DNA of 64,000 nucleotides from Enorma phocaeensis (GTDB lineage: Bacteria; Actinomycetota; Coriobacteriia; Coriobacteriales; Coriobacteriaceae): assembly GCF_900186505.1 (NCBI RefSeq), contig NZ_LT891969.1, forward strand, positions 62,001-126,000, written 5' to 3'. Position numbers and translations under genes: made by a program. Of the stretch, positions 9,372 through 18,300 are shown piece after piece. The notes beneath the pieces were generated by a model. That model saw nothing but the letters and a program-made list of their open reading frames with translations, was not told the DNA's origin and ran no database searches. Numbering within the stretch: the stretch's first letter is position 1; each line of letters opens with the position of its first letter.

Positions 9372-12300
9372 GTGGCTTTCGTTCACCTGCATAACCACTC
9401 AGAGTATTCCATGCTCGACGGCGCGACTCGCGTCGGAGACATGGTCGATCGGGCGGTCGAACTGGGCATGCCCGCCGTGGCGCTCACCGATCATGGATAT
9501 ATGTACGGTATTCCCGAGCTTGGCCTAGCGTGCGATGCGTACAACAAGAAGTCACCTGAGCGCCGCGTGTGGAACAACGACAAGAAACTCTTGGAAGCGG
9601 GGCGCGCCTCCGAGCTCAAGGCGCCGGATCCAGAGAAGGACCCGCGTGGCGCCGCGCAGCATCTGCGCGACCTCGAGGAGTGGGAGCGCTCGGGCTCGCT
9701 TGACGACGTCAAGCCCTACGTGATCAAGCCCATCTTTGGGTGCGAGGTCTACTTTACGCCGGACGAGACGCTTGCCCGCGACCGCAAGCCCGAGCTCTAC
9801 CATATGATTCTCATCGCCCGCAACGAAGCTGGCTACGTGAACCTCATGCAAACGGTTTCCGAGGCGGCGGTCGGAGGCTTTTACTATAAGCCCCGCGTGA
9901 CCTTGGACAACCTGCGTCGCCACCGTGAGGGACTCATCGCTACCTCGGCGTGCATTGCGGGCATCATCCCCAAGTGCATCGACCGCGGCGAGATGGATAA
10001 CGCGCTCCACTGGGCGGAGACCTTCCGTGACACCTTCGAACCGGGCAACTTCTATATCGAAATCCAAGACCATGGCATCACCACGGACTCCGGTCTCACC
10101 GACGAGCAGCTTGATCGCCAGCTCATCGAGATTGCGCGGCAGATCGGCGTCAAGGTCATCGCTACCAATGACTTCCACTATCTCACACGCGAGGACGCAC
10201 CGGTGCAGGACATCATGATGTGCATCGGCATGAACTCCAAGGTCGACGATCCCAACCGCATGCGCATGCAGGGTTCGGAGTTCTACATGAAGACCGAGGA
10301 GGAGATGCGCGCGCTGTTCCCGTACTGCCAGGAAGCTTGCGACAATACCGTTGAGCTCGCCGCGAAGTGCGATGTCGAGCTCGAGTGGGGCAAGATCATC
10401 CTCCCGCGCTACCCGTTGCTGGACGAAGGCGAGACGCATGAGAGCCAGTTCCGTCGTGAGTGCGAAGAGGGCCTTGCGAAGCGCTACGGCGCGGATTGGG
10501 AGACAAAGACCATCAACGGCATCTCCATCAAGGAGCGCTTCGAGTTCGAGTACAAGGTCATCTGCGACAAGGGCTTCGCAGCCTACTTCCTCATCGTAGC
10601 TGAGTATGTGCGCTGGGCAAAGCAGAACGGCATCGGCGTAGGGCCCGGTCGTGGTTCGGCTGCTGGCGCCATCGTTGCCTATGCCATGGACATCACCACC
10701 TTCGATCCGCTCGAGAACGGCCTCATGTTCGAACGTTTCCTCTCGCCGGAACGTACCGAGATGCCCGATATCGATATGGACTTCGACGATGAGCGGCGGC
10801 TCGAGGTAATCGAGCACGTCCGCCAGCTCTACGGTCCCGAGAAGGTCACGCACGTCATCACCTACTCGACCATCAAGGCCAAGCAGGCCATCAACGATGC
10901 CGCGCGCGTGCTCGACTACCCCGTTTTCAAGGGTCAGCAGCTCTCTAAGATGATTTCAAGCGATCCGTCGGTCAAGCTCAAGCAGGTGCTTACGCGCGTC
11001 GAGGGCAAGGAGGATCTCTACAATCCCGACTTTGCCGAGGCTTACGCCAAGGATGAGGACGCACGCCGCATCATTGACGCGGCGCTCTCCATCGAGGGCC
11101 TCACCCGTGGCGAGGGGGTGCACGCGTGCGCCGTGCTCATCTGCCGTGACCCGGTCAACGAGCACGTTCCCACAAAGCTCGACACCAAGGGCGGCGTGGA
11201 GATCACCCAGTACGAAGGACATACAGTCGCGGACATGGGTCTGCTTAAGATGGACTTTCTGGGCTTGCGCACGCTAACGGTCATCTCGAAGGCCAAGGCG
11301 AACATCAAGGCGAACTATGGTATCGATATCGATGTTGATGCGATTCCCTTCGATGACCCCGAGATCTTCAAGCTCATGCAGGGCGGTCACACCGCCGGCG
11401 TGTTCCAGATCGAGTCCGCCGGCATGACGGCGACCATCAAGAACATGAAGCCCACGGAATACAAGCACGTCGTCGCATTGATCGCCCTCTACCGCCCCGG
11501 CCCCTTGGGTGCCGGCATGGTCACGAGCTACATCAACCGCATGAACGGCAAGGAGCCCGCCGTCTCCTATGACCCGCGCCTGGACGACATCCTGGGCGAG
11601 ACCTATGGCACCATGGTCTACCAGGAGCAGGTCATGAACATCTCGGTTGAGATGTGTGGCTTCTCCAAGGGTGAGTCCGACTCTCGCATCCGCAAGCCCG
11701 TTGCCAAGAAGAAGATCAAGATGCTCACCGAACAGATCTTCAACTGGGAAGACGGGCATGAGGAGACCATCTACGACCACTGGATGAACGGCGCCGAGCG
11801 CAACGACTACACGCGCGAGACGGCGCAGCGCATCTGGGACGACGTGCTCGAGTTCGCATCCTACGCGTTCAACAAGTCGCACTCCGCCGGCTACGCCATC
11901 CTCGTCATGCAGACCGCTTGGCTCAAGGCGCACTATCCGCACGAGTACATGGCTGCCGTGCTCACCAGCTACACGGGCAAGACCGAGAAGATCACGCACT
12001 ACGTTTCGGCTTGCCGCCACGATGGCATTCCGGTACTGCCGCCTGATGTGAACGAGTCGGGCAGGGAGTTCACGGCTACCGCGGAGGGCGTGCGCTTCGG
12101 ACTCGCCGGCATTCGCGGAGTGGGCGAGGGAGTGGCTGACGCCATCATCGCAGAACGCAGCCGTGGTGGCGCCTTCAAGAACCTGCACGACTTCGTCGAC
12201 CGTGTCGACTCGAGCCAGGCCAACCGACGTGTCATCGAGGCGCTCATCAAGGCGGGTGCTTTCGACTCGACGGGTTATCCGCGCCGTCAGCTCATGAGCT

Positions 12301-13175
12301 TCGTCGATAAGGCCAACCCCGAGAACATCATCGATGCGGCGACTAAGCGCCAGAAGGACCGCGTGGGCGGCCAGACCTCGTTCTTCGACCTGTTCGGTGA
12401 CATCGAGGGGTCGGGCTTCGAGGTGAGCGTGCCAGAGCCGGATGGTCAAGAATGGGACCGCCATATGAAGCTCTCCGCTGAACGCGACGTGCTTGGCATC
12501 TACGTCTCAGACCACCCGCTTCGTCCCTTTGAGTACGCGCTCGGCAAAGCGCGCGAGTTCACCTTGAGCCAGATCGACACGGGAGTAGAGCAGACGGTTC
12601 CTGGCAGCGACACGACGGTGAACAAGCCCATTCCCGAGGGCAAAGCGTTCTGGTTCGCAGGAATGGTGGCCGAGGTTTCCAAGCGCGTGACCAAAAAGGG
12701 TGATCCTATGGCGATCGTGCGCTTAGAGGACATGGAGGGCGAGGCCACCGTGGTCATGTTCCCCAAGGTCTACAAGGAATGCGAGAGCTTCCTTTATGGC
12801 GAGACCGATCCCGAGACCGGCGCGGTGCTCGCGGATTCGTTCATCCGTGTCCATGGCAAGCTGGAGCGCAGCGACCGCGGCGATCAGATCATCGCGCAGG
12901 AGGTGCTGCCGCTCGAGCTCAACGAGGAGACTAATCGGCCCAAGGTGTTCGAGGTCATGATTCCCAGTTCGCGTTTCTCGCAGGGGAGCATGGCGCGCCT
13001 CGCGGCGATCTTAGCGAGCAACCCCGGCGGCGACCGCGTGGAGATCTTTGTGGAGCAGAGCGACGGCCAGACCATGCGCGCCGAGATCCCCGCGCGCGTG
13101 AACGCCCGCTCGATCCCGCTCATCGCCGAGACCAAGGCGATCGTCGGCGACCAGGGCCGCGTGGCCGTGGTGTAG
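9372..13175 (+). CDS. dnaE: DNA polymerase III alpha subunit
   Basis: Replicative polymerase of the DnaE1 type, 1267 residues. The N-terminal PHP domain opens with HLHNHSEYSMLDG. The polymerase palm contains PDIDMDFDDERR (about residue 465), carrying the catalytic aspartates, followed by the finger and beta-binding regions. A C-terminal OB-fold lies around residues 1090-1170 (WFAGMVAEVSKRVTKKG). The GTG at 9372 is chosen because the family N-terminus begins exactly there (MAFVHLHNHS) and GAGGAGAG precedes it; the frame is open further upstream without similarity. Confidence 0.96.
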   Translation: MAFVHLHNHSEYSMLDGATRVGDMVDRAVELGMPAVALTDHGYMYGIPELGLACDAYNKKSPERRVWNNDKKLLEAGRASELKAPDPEKDPRGAAQHLRDLEEWERSGSLDDVKPYVIKPIFGCEVYFTPDETLARDRKPELYHMILIARNEAGYVNLMQTVSEAAVGGFYYKPRVTLDNLRRHREGLIATSACIAGIIPKCIDRGEMDNALHWAETFRDTFEPGNFYIEIQDHGITTDSGLTDEQLDRQLIEIARQIGVKVIATNDFHYLTREDAPVQDIMMCIGMNSKVDDPNRMRMQGSEFYMKTEEEMRALFPYCQEACDNTVELAAKCDVELEWGKIILPRYPLLDEGETHESQFRRECEEGLAKRYGADWETKTINGISIKERFEFEYKVICDKGFAAYFLIVAEYVRWAKQNGIGVGPGRGSAAGAIVAYAMDITTFDPLENGLMFERFLSPERTEMPDIDMDFDDERRLEVIEHVRQLYGPEKVTHVITYSTIKAKQAINDAARVLDYPVFKGQQLSKMISSDPSVKLKQVLTRVEGKEDLYNPDFAEAYAKDEDARRIIDAALSIEGLTRGEGVHACAVLICRDPVNEHVPTKLDTKGGVEITQYEGHTVADMGLLKMDFLGLRTLTVISKAKANIKANYGIDIDVDAIPFDDPEIFKLMQGGHTAGVFQIESAGMTATIKNMKPTEYKHVVALIALYRPGPLGAGMVTSYINRMNGKEPAVSYDPRLDDILGETYGTMVYQEQVMNISVEMCGFSKGESDSRIRKPVAKKKIKMLTEQIFNWEDGHEETIYDHWMNGAERNDYTRETAQRIWDDVLEFASYAFNKSHSAGYAILVMQTAWLKAHYPHEYMAAVLTSYTGKTEKITHYVSACRHDGIPVLPPDVNESGREFTATAEGVRFGLAGIRGVGEGVADAIIAERSRGGAFKNLHDFVDRVDSSQANRRVIEALIKAGAFDSTGYPRRQLMSFVDKANPENIIDAATKRQKDRVGGQTSFFDLFGDIEGSGFEVSVPEPDGQEWDRHMKLSAERDVLGIYVSDHPLRPFEYALGKAREFTLSQIDTGVEQTVPGSDTTVNKPIPEGKAFWFAGMVAEVSKRVTKKGDPMAIVRLEDMEGEATVVMFPKVYKECESFLYGETDPETGAVLADSFIRVHGKLERSDRGDQIIAQEVLPLELNEETNRPKVFEVMIPSSRFSQGSMARLAAILASNPGGDRVEIFVEQSDGQTMRAEIPARVNARSIPLIAETKAIVGDQGRVAVV

Positions 13176-13261
13176 CGGCGAGGTATCGGGTGCAACACGA
13201 GCTGCGGCGACGCAGCGGTGAGGCGCGCTGCGCACGTCAGGGATTGTCGAGAGGAAGGGTG

Positions 13262-14065
13262 ATGAGCGAGCGCTCCGAGCTTACATACGGTCCGGTCGAG
13301 GTTCTCGACGAGGTCGGTTCCACCAATGCCGAGCTCATGAGCCGCGCATTGGCCGGCGCGCCACACGGAGCGGCACTCAGGGCCCGTGTGCAGACCGCCG
13401 GACGTGGCAGGCGCACCCATAATTGGGCATCGCCTGAGGGCGGGCTTTACCTCTCCATCCTCATTAAGCCTTCGGTGCCCGATCGCGTGCTCCCCGGTTT
13501 ACCGGTGGCATTTGCTTTGGGTGTGGTTCATGCGCTCGTTGGCATCGGATGCGCAGGCATCAAGCTCAAATGGCCAAACGACATCATTTGCACTCGTGGC
13601 AAGCTTGGCGGCATCCTTGTTGAGCTCAAGCACTCCATGGGCGAAGCGCTTGCAGTGTGCGGGCTGGGGCTCAACATCAGGGCGGTTCCTTTCGAGCCGA
13701 GCGACCCTTCCTCGCTTCCGGGGGCTGGTGTCGAGGATTGCTTGCCAGCAGGTAGCGTCGACTCCGCGCTGGACGACCTGGCTGTGGTGGTTCGCGATGC
13801 TGCGCTCGAAGCGGTCGATGCATGGACTAGCGCGATGGATGCTGCAGGCGTGGATGCGGAGCCGCTCACCGGAATTAATGCCGAATATAACGAGCTTCTG
13901 GCTTACCGCGACGAGCACGTGCGCGTGAGCACGCCCGATGGCAGCATTTCCCTTGACGGCGTGCTGGTTGGTGTTGATACCTGGGGCCGCGCCCAAGTCA
14001 AGCTTGCAGATGGTGCCATTCAAGCCTACGATGCAGCGCTCGTGTCCATCCGTCCGGTCGTATAA
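13262..14065 (+). CDS. birA: biotin--[biotin carboxyl-carrier protein] ligase
   Basis: Activates biotin with ATP and attaches it to carrier-domain lysines. 267 residues; catalytic motifs are QTAGRGRR (the biotinyl-AMP loop) and LKWPNDI followed by KLGGILVE. There is no N-terminal winged helix, so this is a class I, non-regulatory ligase. The ATG at 13262 has GAGAGGAAGGG upstream. The neighbouring minus-strand decarboxylase operon includes a biotin carrier (17158-17533), which is a likely substrate. Confidence 0.93.
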   Translation: MSERSELTYGPVEVLDEVGSTNAELMSRALAGAPHGAALRARVQTAGRGRRTHNWASPEGGLYLSILIKPSVPDRVLPGLPVAFALGVVHALVGIGCAGIKLKWPNDIICTRGKLGGILVELKHSMGEALAVCGLGLNIRAVPFEPSDPSSLPGAGVEDCLPAGSVDSALDDLAVVVRDAALEAVDAWTSAMDAAGVDAEPLTGINAEYNELLAYRDEHVRVSTPDGSISLDGVLVGVDTWGRAQVKLADGAIQAYDAALVSIRPVV

Positions 14066-14107
14066 CGGGCGGCGTTGTTTCCCAGCTGCTACCGTATGTT
14101 CGAAATA

Positions 14108-14189
14108 GACGAAACCTCTGTGCACTATCGGCGCACTTTCGCATCAACATAGGGCGAAAAGCGTGCCGCAAGCGCACAGAGGTTTCGTC
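14108..14189. repeat. long intergenic palindrome between birA and oadA
   Basis: A perfect 16-bp inverted repeat (GACGAAACCTCTGTGC at 14108-14123, complement at 14174-14189) encloses a second imperfect pair (GCGCACTTTCGC with GCGAAAAGCGTGC). It lies between the convergent birA and oadA genes and could act as a bidirectional terminator, although no strong T-tract follows. Confidence 0.5.
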
Positions 14190-14258
14190 AAAGCTTATCG
14201 GAAGCGGTATCGGCGGCTGCGGCATCGCTGGCCCGGCAACCCTGGCACGGCTGCCAGC

Positions 14259-14288
14259 GCCGGCGCCGCCAACATTAGCGGCGCCGGC
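14259..14288 (-). terminator. GC-rich hairpin downstream of oadA
   Basis: A perfect 11-bp stem (GCCGGCGCCGC / GCGGCGCCGGC) with an 8-base loop lies 65 bases past the oadA stop. There is no T-tract, so intrinsic termination is uncertain. The 14190-14352 stretch is Pro/Ala-codon-like low-complexity DNA when read on the minus strand. Confidence 0.35.
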
Positions 14289-14352
14289 CCGATCGCAGGG
14301 AGTGCCGGCGCCGGCAGCTCCGCTGCCCGCCCGGCGCCGCCGGGACGCGGCG

Positions 14353-15747
14353 CTACGCCACGTCGATGGAGACCTCGACCTCCTGCACGGGGACGTCGTA
14401 GAACGGGTCCTCGCGCCGGCCGAGGAAGTCGCGCGCCTGGTCGGGGAAGAGGGCGTAGTCGAGCACGTCTTCCTCGGTCTTGGCATAGGCACAGATCTCC
14501 TCGCGTGCCTTAGGGAGCTCGGGCTCCAGCAGATCGGCCGGACGGCAGGTGATGACCTCGTCGTCACCGATGATCTTCTCGCGAATCTCCTGGGAGATTG
14601 CTACGGGTGGACGGCCGTACTTCCCATGTACGTAGTCCTTGATCTCTTTGGGAACGACCTTGTAGCGCTCGCCGGAAAGGACGTTCATGAGGGCCTGCGA
14701 GCCCACCATCTGCGAGAGCGGCGTCACGAGCGGCGGGTAGCCAAGGTCGGCGCGGACGCGCGGAACCTCGGCGAGGACCTCGTTGTAGCGGTCGCTCGCG
14801 CCCAAGTCGGCCAGGTTGCTGATGAGGTTGGAGAGCATGCCGCCTGGCACCTTGTACAGCAGCGCCTTGGGCTCGACTTCCAGCACCTTGGGATTCAGGC
14901 CGCCGTCTTTAAGGAAGCGGTCCCGCACACCGGCGAAGTGCTTGGCGATTCGGTCGAGCTTATCTACGTCGAGCCCCGTGTCGTAGCCGAGGCCGTCGAG
15001 CGCGATGGCCATCGACTCGGTGCAGGGCTGGCTCGTGCCCTCGGCGAGCGGGGAGAGGCAGGTGTCGATGATGTCGGCGCCGGCCTCTACGGCCTTAAGG
15101 TAGGTCATCTGGCCGATGCCCGCAGTGCCGTGCGTGTGGACCTGCACGGGCAGGCTGATCGCGTTCTTGATCTCGCCCACGAGCTCGTAGGCGACCTCGG
15201 GGGTGAGCACGCCCGCCATGTCCTTGATGCAGATGCTGTCGGCGCCTGCGGCCGCCATCTCGCGGGCGAGGCCCACGAAGTAGGGGACGGTGTGCACGTC
15301 GCTCGTGGTGTAGCAGATGGCGGCCTGGACCTCGCCGCCGGCCTCCTTGGCCGCGCGGATCGAGGTCTGGAGGTTGCGCGTGTCGTTCAGGGCGTCGAAG
15401 ATGCGCAGCACGTCGATGCCGTTCTCGACGGACCTCCTGACGAACTCCTCCACGACGTCGTCCGCGTAGTTGCGGTAGCCGAGCAGGTTCTGGCCGCGCA
15501 GCAGCATCTGGAGCTTCGCGTTCTTCACGTGGGCGCGGATGGTGCGCAGGCGCTCCCACGGGTCCTCGCCGAGGTAGCGCAGGCACGAGTCGAAGGTCGC
15601 GCCGCCCCACACCTCGAGGGCGTAGAGGCCGCAGCTGTCGAGGTCCTCGAGCACGGGCAGCATGTCCTCGATGGGCATGCGCGTGGCGATCTGGCTCTGC
15701 TGGCCGTCGCGCAGGATGGTTTCCATGAAGCGGATGGTGCGTCCCAT
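14353..15747 (-). CDS. oadA: oxaloacetate decarboxylase alpha-type carboxyltransferase subunit
   Basis: Carboxyltransferase of the biotin-dependent, Na+-translocating decarboxylase family; it moves CO2 from the acid substrate to the biotin carrier. 464 residues: an HMGL-like TIM barrel followed by the conserved C-terminal domain. Motifs seen are RDGQQSQIATRM (family usually RDAHQSLLATR), EVWGGATFD, CIKDMAG with the catalytic lysine, and the metal-site HTHGTAG (usually HTHDTSG). The biotinyl domain fused to many OadA proteins is absent and supplied by a separate gene upstream. Last gene of the minus-strand operon. Substrate (oxaloacetate or another 2-oxo acid) is not proven by sequence. Confidence 0.88.
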   Translation of the reverse strand: MGRTIRFMETILRDGQQSQIATRMPIEDMLPVLEDLDSCGLYALEVWGGATFDSCLRYLGEDPWERLRTIRAHVKNAKLQMLLRGQNLLGYRNYADDVVEEFVRRSVENGIDVLRIFDALNDTRNLQTSIRAAKEAGGEVQAAICYTTSDVHTVPYFVGLAREMAAAGADSICIKDMAGVLTPEVAYELVGEIKNAISLPVQVHTHGTAGIGQMTYLKAVEAGADIIDTCLSPLAEGTSQPCTESMAIALDGLGYDTGLDVDKLDRIAKHFAGVRDRFLKDGGLNPKVLEVEPKALLYKVPGGMLSNLISNLADLGASDRYNEVLAEVPRVRADLGYPPLVTPLSQMVGSQALMNVLSGERYKVVPKEIKDYVHGKYGRPPVAISQEIREKIIGDDEVITCRPADLLEPELPKAREEICAYAKTEEDVLDYALFPDQARDFLGRREDPFYDVPVQEVEVSIDVA

Positions 15748-15771
15748 AGGGTTCTCCTTTCGCGCTTCGCT

Positions 15772-15903
15772 CTATTCGTCTTTGCCCGGGCTGAAGATCT
15801 TCGACAGCGCGAGCGAGACGAGGTAGATGACGATCATGACGACGAAGATGCCGCCCCAGCCCACGCCGAGGAGCTCGAAGGCGGTCATGAGGTTCTCAGT
15901 CAT
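15772..15903 (-). CDS. OadG-like gamma-subunit micropeptide
   Basis: A 43-residue single-span membrane peptide lying between oadB and oadA. The transmembrane stretch covers about residues 8-37 (LGVGWGGIFVVMIVIYLVSL) and ends in a short charged tail (SPGKDE). Position, size and topology fit the small gamma/delta subunits that tether the carboxyltransferase to the OadB membrane pump. Spacing is 12 bases from the OadB stop and 24 bases to oadA. Sequence similarity alone is too short to be decisive. Confidence 0.72.
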   Translation of the reverse strand: MTENLMTAFELLGVGWGGIFVVMIVIYLVSLALSKIFSPGKDE

Positions 15904-15915
15904 ATGCGAGCCTCC

Positions 15916-17043
15916 CTACATAAGAAGTCCGAGCACGAGGCCGCCGGCCACGACCGACGCGATCTGCCCGGCGACGTTGGCGGCGCTGGCCTGCATGAGG
16001 ACGAAGTTCTGCGGGTCGGCCTCGGTGGCGAGCCTCTGGACCACGCGCGAGCTCATGGGGAAGGCCGAGATACCGGCCGCGCCCACCATGGGGTTGATCT
16101 TCTCCCTGCGGAAGAGGTTGAGGAGCTTCGCGAACATGACGCCGCCCACGGTGTCCATCACGAAGCCCACGAGGCCGAGCCCCATGACGACGAGGGTGTC
16201 GACCTGCAGGAAGTCGTGATACTCCATCTTCACGGACACGCAGAGGCCCAAGAGGATCGAGATGAGGTTCACGAGCTCGTTCTGCGCCGACTTGGAGAGC
16301 GAGTCGAGCACGCCGCACTCGCGCAGCAGGTTGCCGAACATGAGGAAGCCCACGAGCGGGAGCGACGCCGGCGCGATGAGGCCGGCGATGGCGCAGATGA
16401 TGATCGGGAAGAGGACCTTCGAGGTTTTCGAGACCGCGCGCGGGTTGTAGGCCATGCGGATCCGGCGCTCCTTCTTGCTCGTGCAGAGCTTGATGGCGAA
16501 CGGCTGGATGATGGGCACGAGCGCCATGTAGGAGTACGCGGCGACCATGATGGCGCCCATGTACCTGGAGCCGAGGCTGTTCGCCACGAAGATCGAGGTG
16601 GGGCCGTCCGCCGCCGCGATGATGCCCGTCGAGGCGGCGTCGGCGACGTCGAAGCCGAGGAGCGTCGCCACGATGATGACGAAGAAGATGCCGAACTGCG
16701 CCGCGGCGCCGAAGATCAGCAGGAACGGGCTCGAGAGCAGGGGGCCGAAGTCGATCATGGCGCCGATGCCGATGAACAGCAGCAGCGGGAAGAGCTCCGT
16801 CTCGATGCCCATGTCGAACAGGATCTGGAACGGGCCGGTCTCGCCGATCACGCCCGAGAACGGGATGTTCACGAGGATGGTGCCGAGGCCCATGGGCACG
16901 AGCAGCGTGGGCTCGTACTCCTTCTTGATGCCGAGGTACATGAGGATGCAGCCGATGAGCATCATGACGATGCGGCCGGGCTCGGCCGCAAGCGCCACAA
17001 CCCCGGCGGTGAGCACGTCGGCTGCCGTGGTTAGGATCTCCAA
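15916..17043 (-). CDS. oadB: Na+-pumping decarboxylase beta subunit
   Basis: The membrane subunit that decarboxylates carboxybiotin and exports Na+. About 375 residues with roughly nine to eleven hydrophobic spans. Family motifs seen include GPFQILFDMGIETELFPLLL near the N-terminus, the region III sequence DGPTSIFVAN, and the C-terminal GAAGISAFPMSSRVVQ. I choose the TTG at 17043 because it is preceded by GAGGAGAGAC and gives MEILTTAADVLT, matching the usual OadB N-terminus; an ATG at 17094 adds an unrelated basic stretch. It lies 115 bases after the biotin carrier gene. Confidence 0.92.
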   Translation of the reverse strand: MEILTTAADVLTAGVVALAAEPGRIVMMLIGCILMYLGIKKEYEPTLLVPMGLGTILVNIPFSGVIGETGPFQILFDMGIETELFPLLLFIGIGAMIDFGPLLSSPFLLIFGAAAQFGIFFVIIVATLLGFDVADAASTGIIAAADGPTSIFVANSLGSRYMGAIMVAAYSYMALVPIIQPFAIKLCTSKKERRIRMAYNPRAVSKTSKVLFPIIICAIAGLIAPASLPLVGFLMFGNLLRECGVLDSLSKSAQNELVNLISILLGLCVSVKMEYHDFLQVDTLVVMGLGLVGFVMDTVGGVMFAKLLNLFRREKINPMVGAAGISAFPMSSRVVQRLATEADPQNFVLMQASAANVAGQIASVVAGGLVLGLLM

Positions 17044-17157
17044 AAGTCTCTCCTCTATCGAGGTGCGGCGGGGCGACAGGCCCCCGCGCCGCATGGTGCG
17101 TCTTGCGGAATGGCTACGCGTCGGGGCGGCCTGTCAGCTCCGCCGCGCGCCTGCGTG

Positions 17158-17533
17158 CTAGGCGATGGAGAACAGCTCGTCGCCGGGGTTCACCATGTCG
17201 CCCTTGGCGACGGCGACGGAGGCGACGGTGCCGGCCACCTCGGCCACGACCTCGTTCTCCATCTTCATGGCCTCGAGCACCATGACGGGCTGGTTCACCT
17301 CGACCCTGTCGCCGACGGCGACGTGGATGTCGACGATCTTGCCGGGCATGGCGGCCGCCTGGACGTGGGCGCCGGCCGGCGCGCTCGGGGCCGCCGGGGC
17401 GGGCGCGGGCTCGGGCTCGGGCGCCGGGGGTCCGGGCGGCCGCGACGGGCGCGGGGCCCGCGGGGGCGCCGACCTCCTCCATCTCCACGAGGTACTGGGT
17501 CCCGTCGATCGAGATCTTGAACTTACGCAGCAT
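17158..17533 (-). pseudogene. biotin carboxyl-carrier subunit with an apparent frameshift in the linker
   Basis: Carries CO2 on a biotinylated lysine between the carboxyltransferase and OadB. The start (MLRKFKISIDGTQYLVEMEE) reads from 17533 and overlaps the stop of the preceding gene by 11 bases. The biotinyl domain (VMVLEAMKMENEVVAEVAG, target lysine in EAMKMEN) reads to 17160 in a different frame. The two frames meet inside the Pro/Ala linker (about 17400-17465): the second frame reads PPGPPAPEPEPAPAP, the first turns into an Arg-rich shadow. A one-base indel in this GC run would restore one protein of about 125 residues. Either a sequencing or assembly error or a true mutation. Confidence 0.82.
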
Positions 17534-17897
17534 GGTTCTCCTCCGTAACCTTCTGTTTATAGATGTGCTTCACGGTAAAAGAGCTCTTTTCCAGAGCTCC
17601 CGCGGCAAGTGCCGTTGCTATGGCGGCAACACGCCGATGCTCGGGGTTCGCCGCGAGCACCCGCTTTACCACGAGCTTGCTTTCTGCGTTGGCCCCCGCT
17701 GCGATCGCCGAGGCAATAATGCAGGCTTCTAGGTGCTCGCGCGGATCAGCCTCCAGATAGGGAGGCACCTCATCCCATTCGTTCATCGGGCATCCAGGTG
17801 CGACCTCGGCGCGCTCAGGCGTCGCTGCGGTTTTCGTCGCCTCGCACTGAGAGGCGGGATGCGAGAACCGCTCGCTCAGCCAAGAGAAAAATCCCAT
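17523..17897 (-). CDS. putative accessory (epsilon/gamma-like) decarboxylase subunit
   Basis: 124 residues; first gene of the operon, with AAGGACGGTCAT before the ATG. The C-terminal half holds two copies of a motif with the pattern small-IA(A/T)AIAAG...(K/F)xVK: IIASAIAAGANAESKLVVKRVL and, about 30 residues later, AAIATALAAGALEKSSFTVKHI. The second resembles the short C-terminal motif of OadG/MmdE-type accessory subunits of Na+ decarboxylases, so I infer a stabilising or anchoring role. No membrane span is evident. The stop overlaps the biotin-carrier start, suggesting coupled translation. Function is inferred from position and weak similarity only. Confidence 0.6.
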   Translation of the reverse strand: MGFFSWLSERFSHPASQCEATKTAATPERAEVAPGCPMNEWDEVPPYLEADPREHLEACIIASAIAAGANAESKLVVKRVLAANPEHRRVAAIATALAAGALEKSSFTVKHIYKQKVTEENHAA

Positions 17898-18225
17898 ATG
17901 ACCGTCCTTTCTAGCACGCCGCCAAGCCAGCTCTCACGTGCGGCGTGCGCGCATGTGTAGATATTGTATAGGCACTGCAAACAAATGGCGGGAATGATGC
18001 CGGGTTAATCGGTGGCCGGGTCGTGGGCGCACTTTCGTTTCCCCTGTGTTGCTCCAAAAACCTCGGAGCTTGGTCTATAAGCTTCATTCGGCGAACGGTA
18101 GAGGATGGTCACCGAATGGAGAGCTTTTCGGTGAACGGTTGCTTCCGTGCATCGTAACGGCACCGTATCAAGTACCGCTTTAGCTCCCGCATGCTCCGCG
18201 TGGAGGTATGTGGACTCGGTGGCTA

Positions 18226-18260
18226 TGACTAGCTGCCATGCCCGCCGGGCATAATGGCAG
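18226..18260 (+). promoter_or_regulatory. promoter with overlapping palindrome before superoxide reductase
   Basis: CTGCCATGCCCG (18233-18244) is followed by an inverted copy interrupted by three bases (to 18260). The palindrome covers a candidate -10 CATAAT (18250-18255) with TGACTA 18 bases upstream. This suggests an operator for a stress-responsive regulator. The rest of the divergent 17898-18300 gap shows nothing else I can name, beyond a TACAAT candidate -10 for the decarboxylase operon near 17965. Confidence 0.4.
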
Positions 18261-18300
18261 GGACTCAAAAGCGCCGCAGCATATTCGTTGGAGGTATGAC

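Noticed and set aside
14302..17034. 910-codon open frame on the plus strand
   Set aside because: It is antisense to the decarboxylase operon, His/Glu/Arg-rich low-complexity sequence produced by GC-rich codon bias; the minus-strand genes have clear families.
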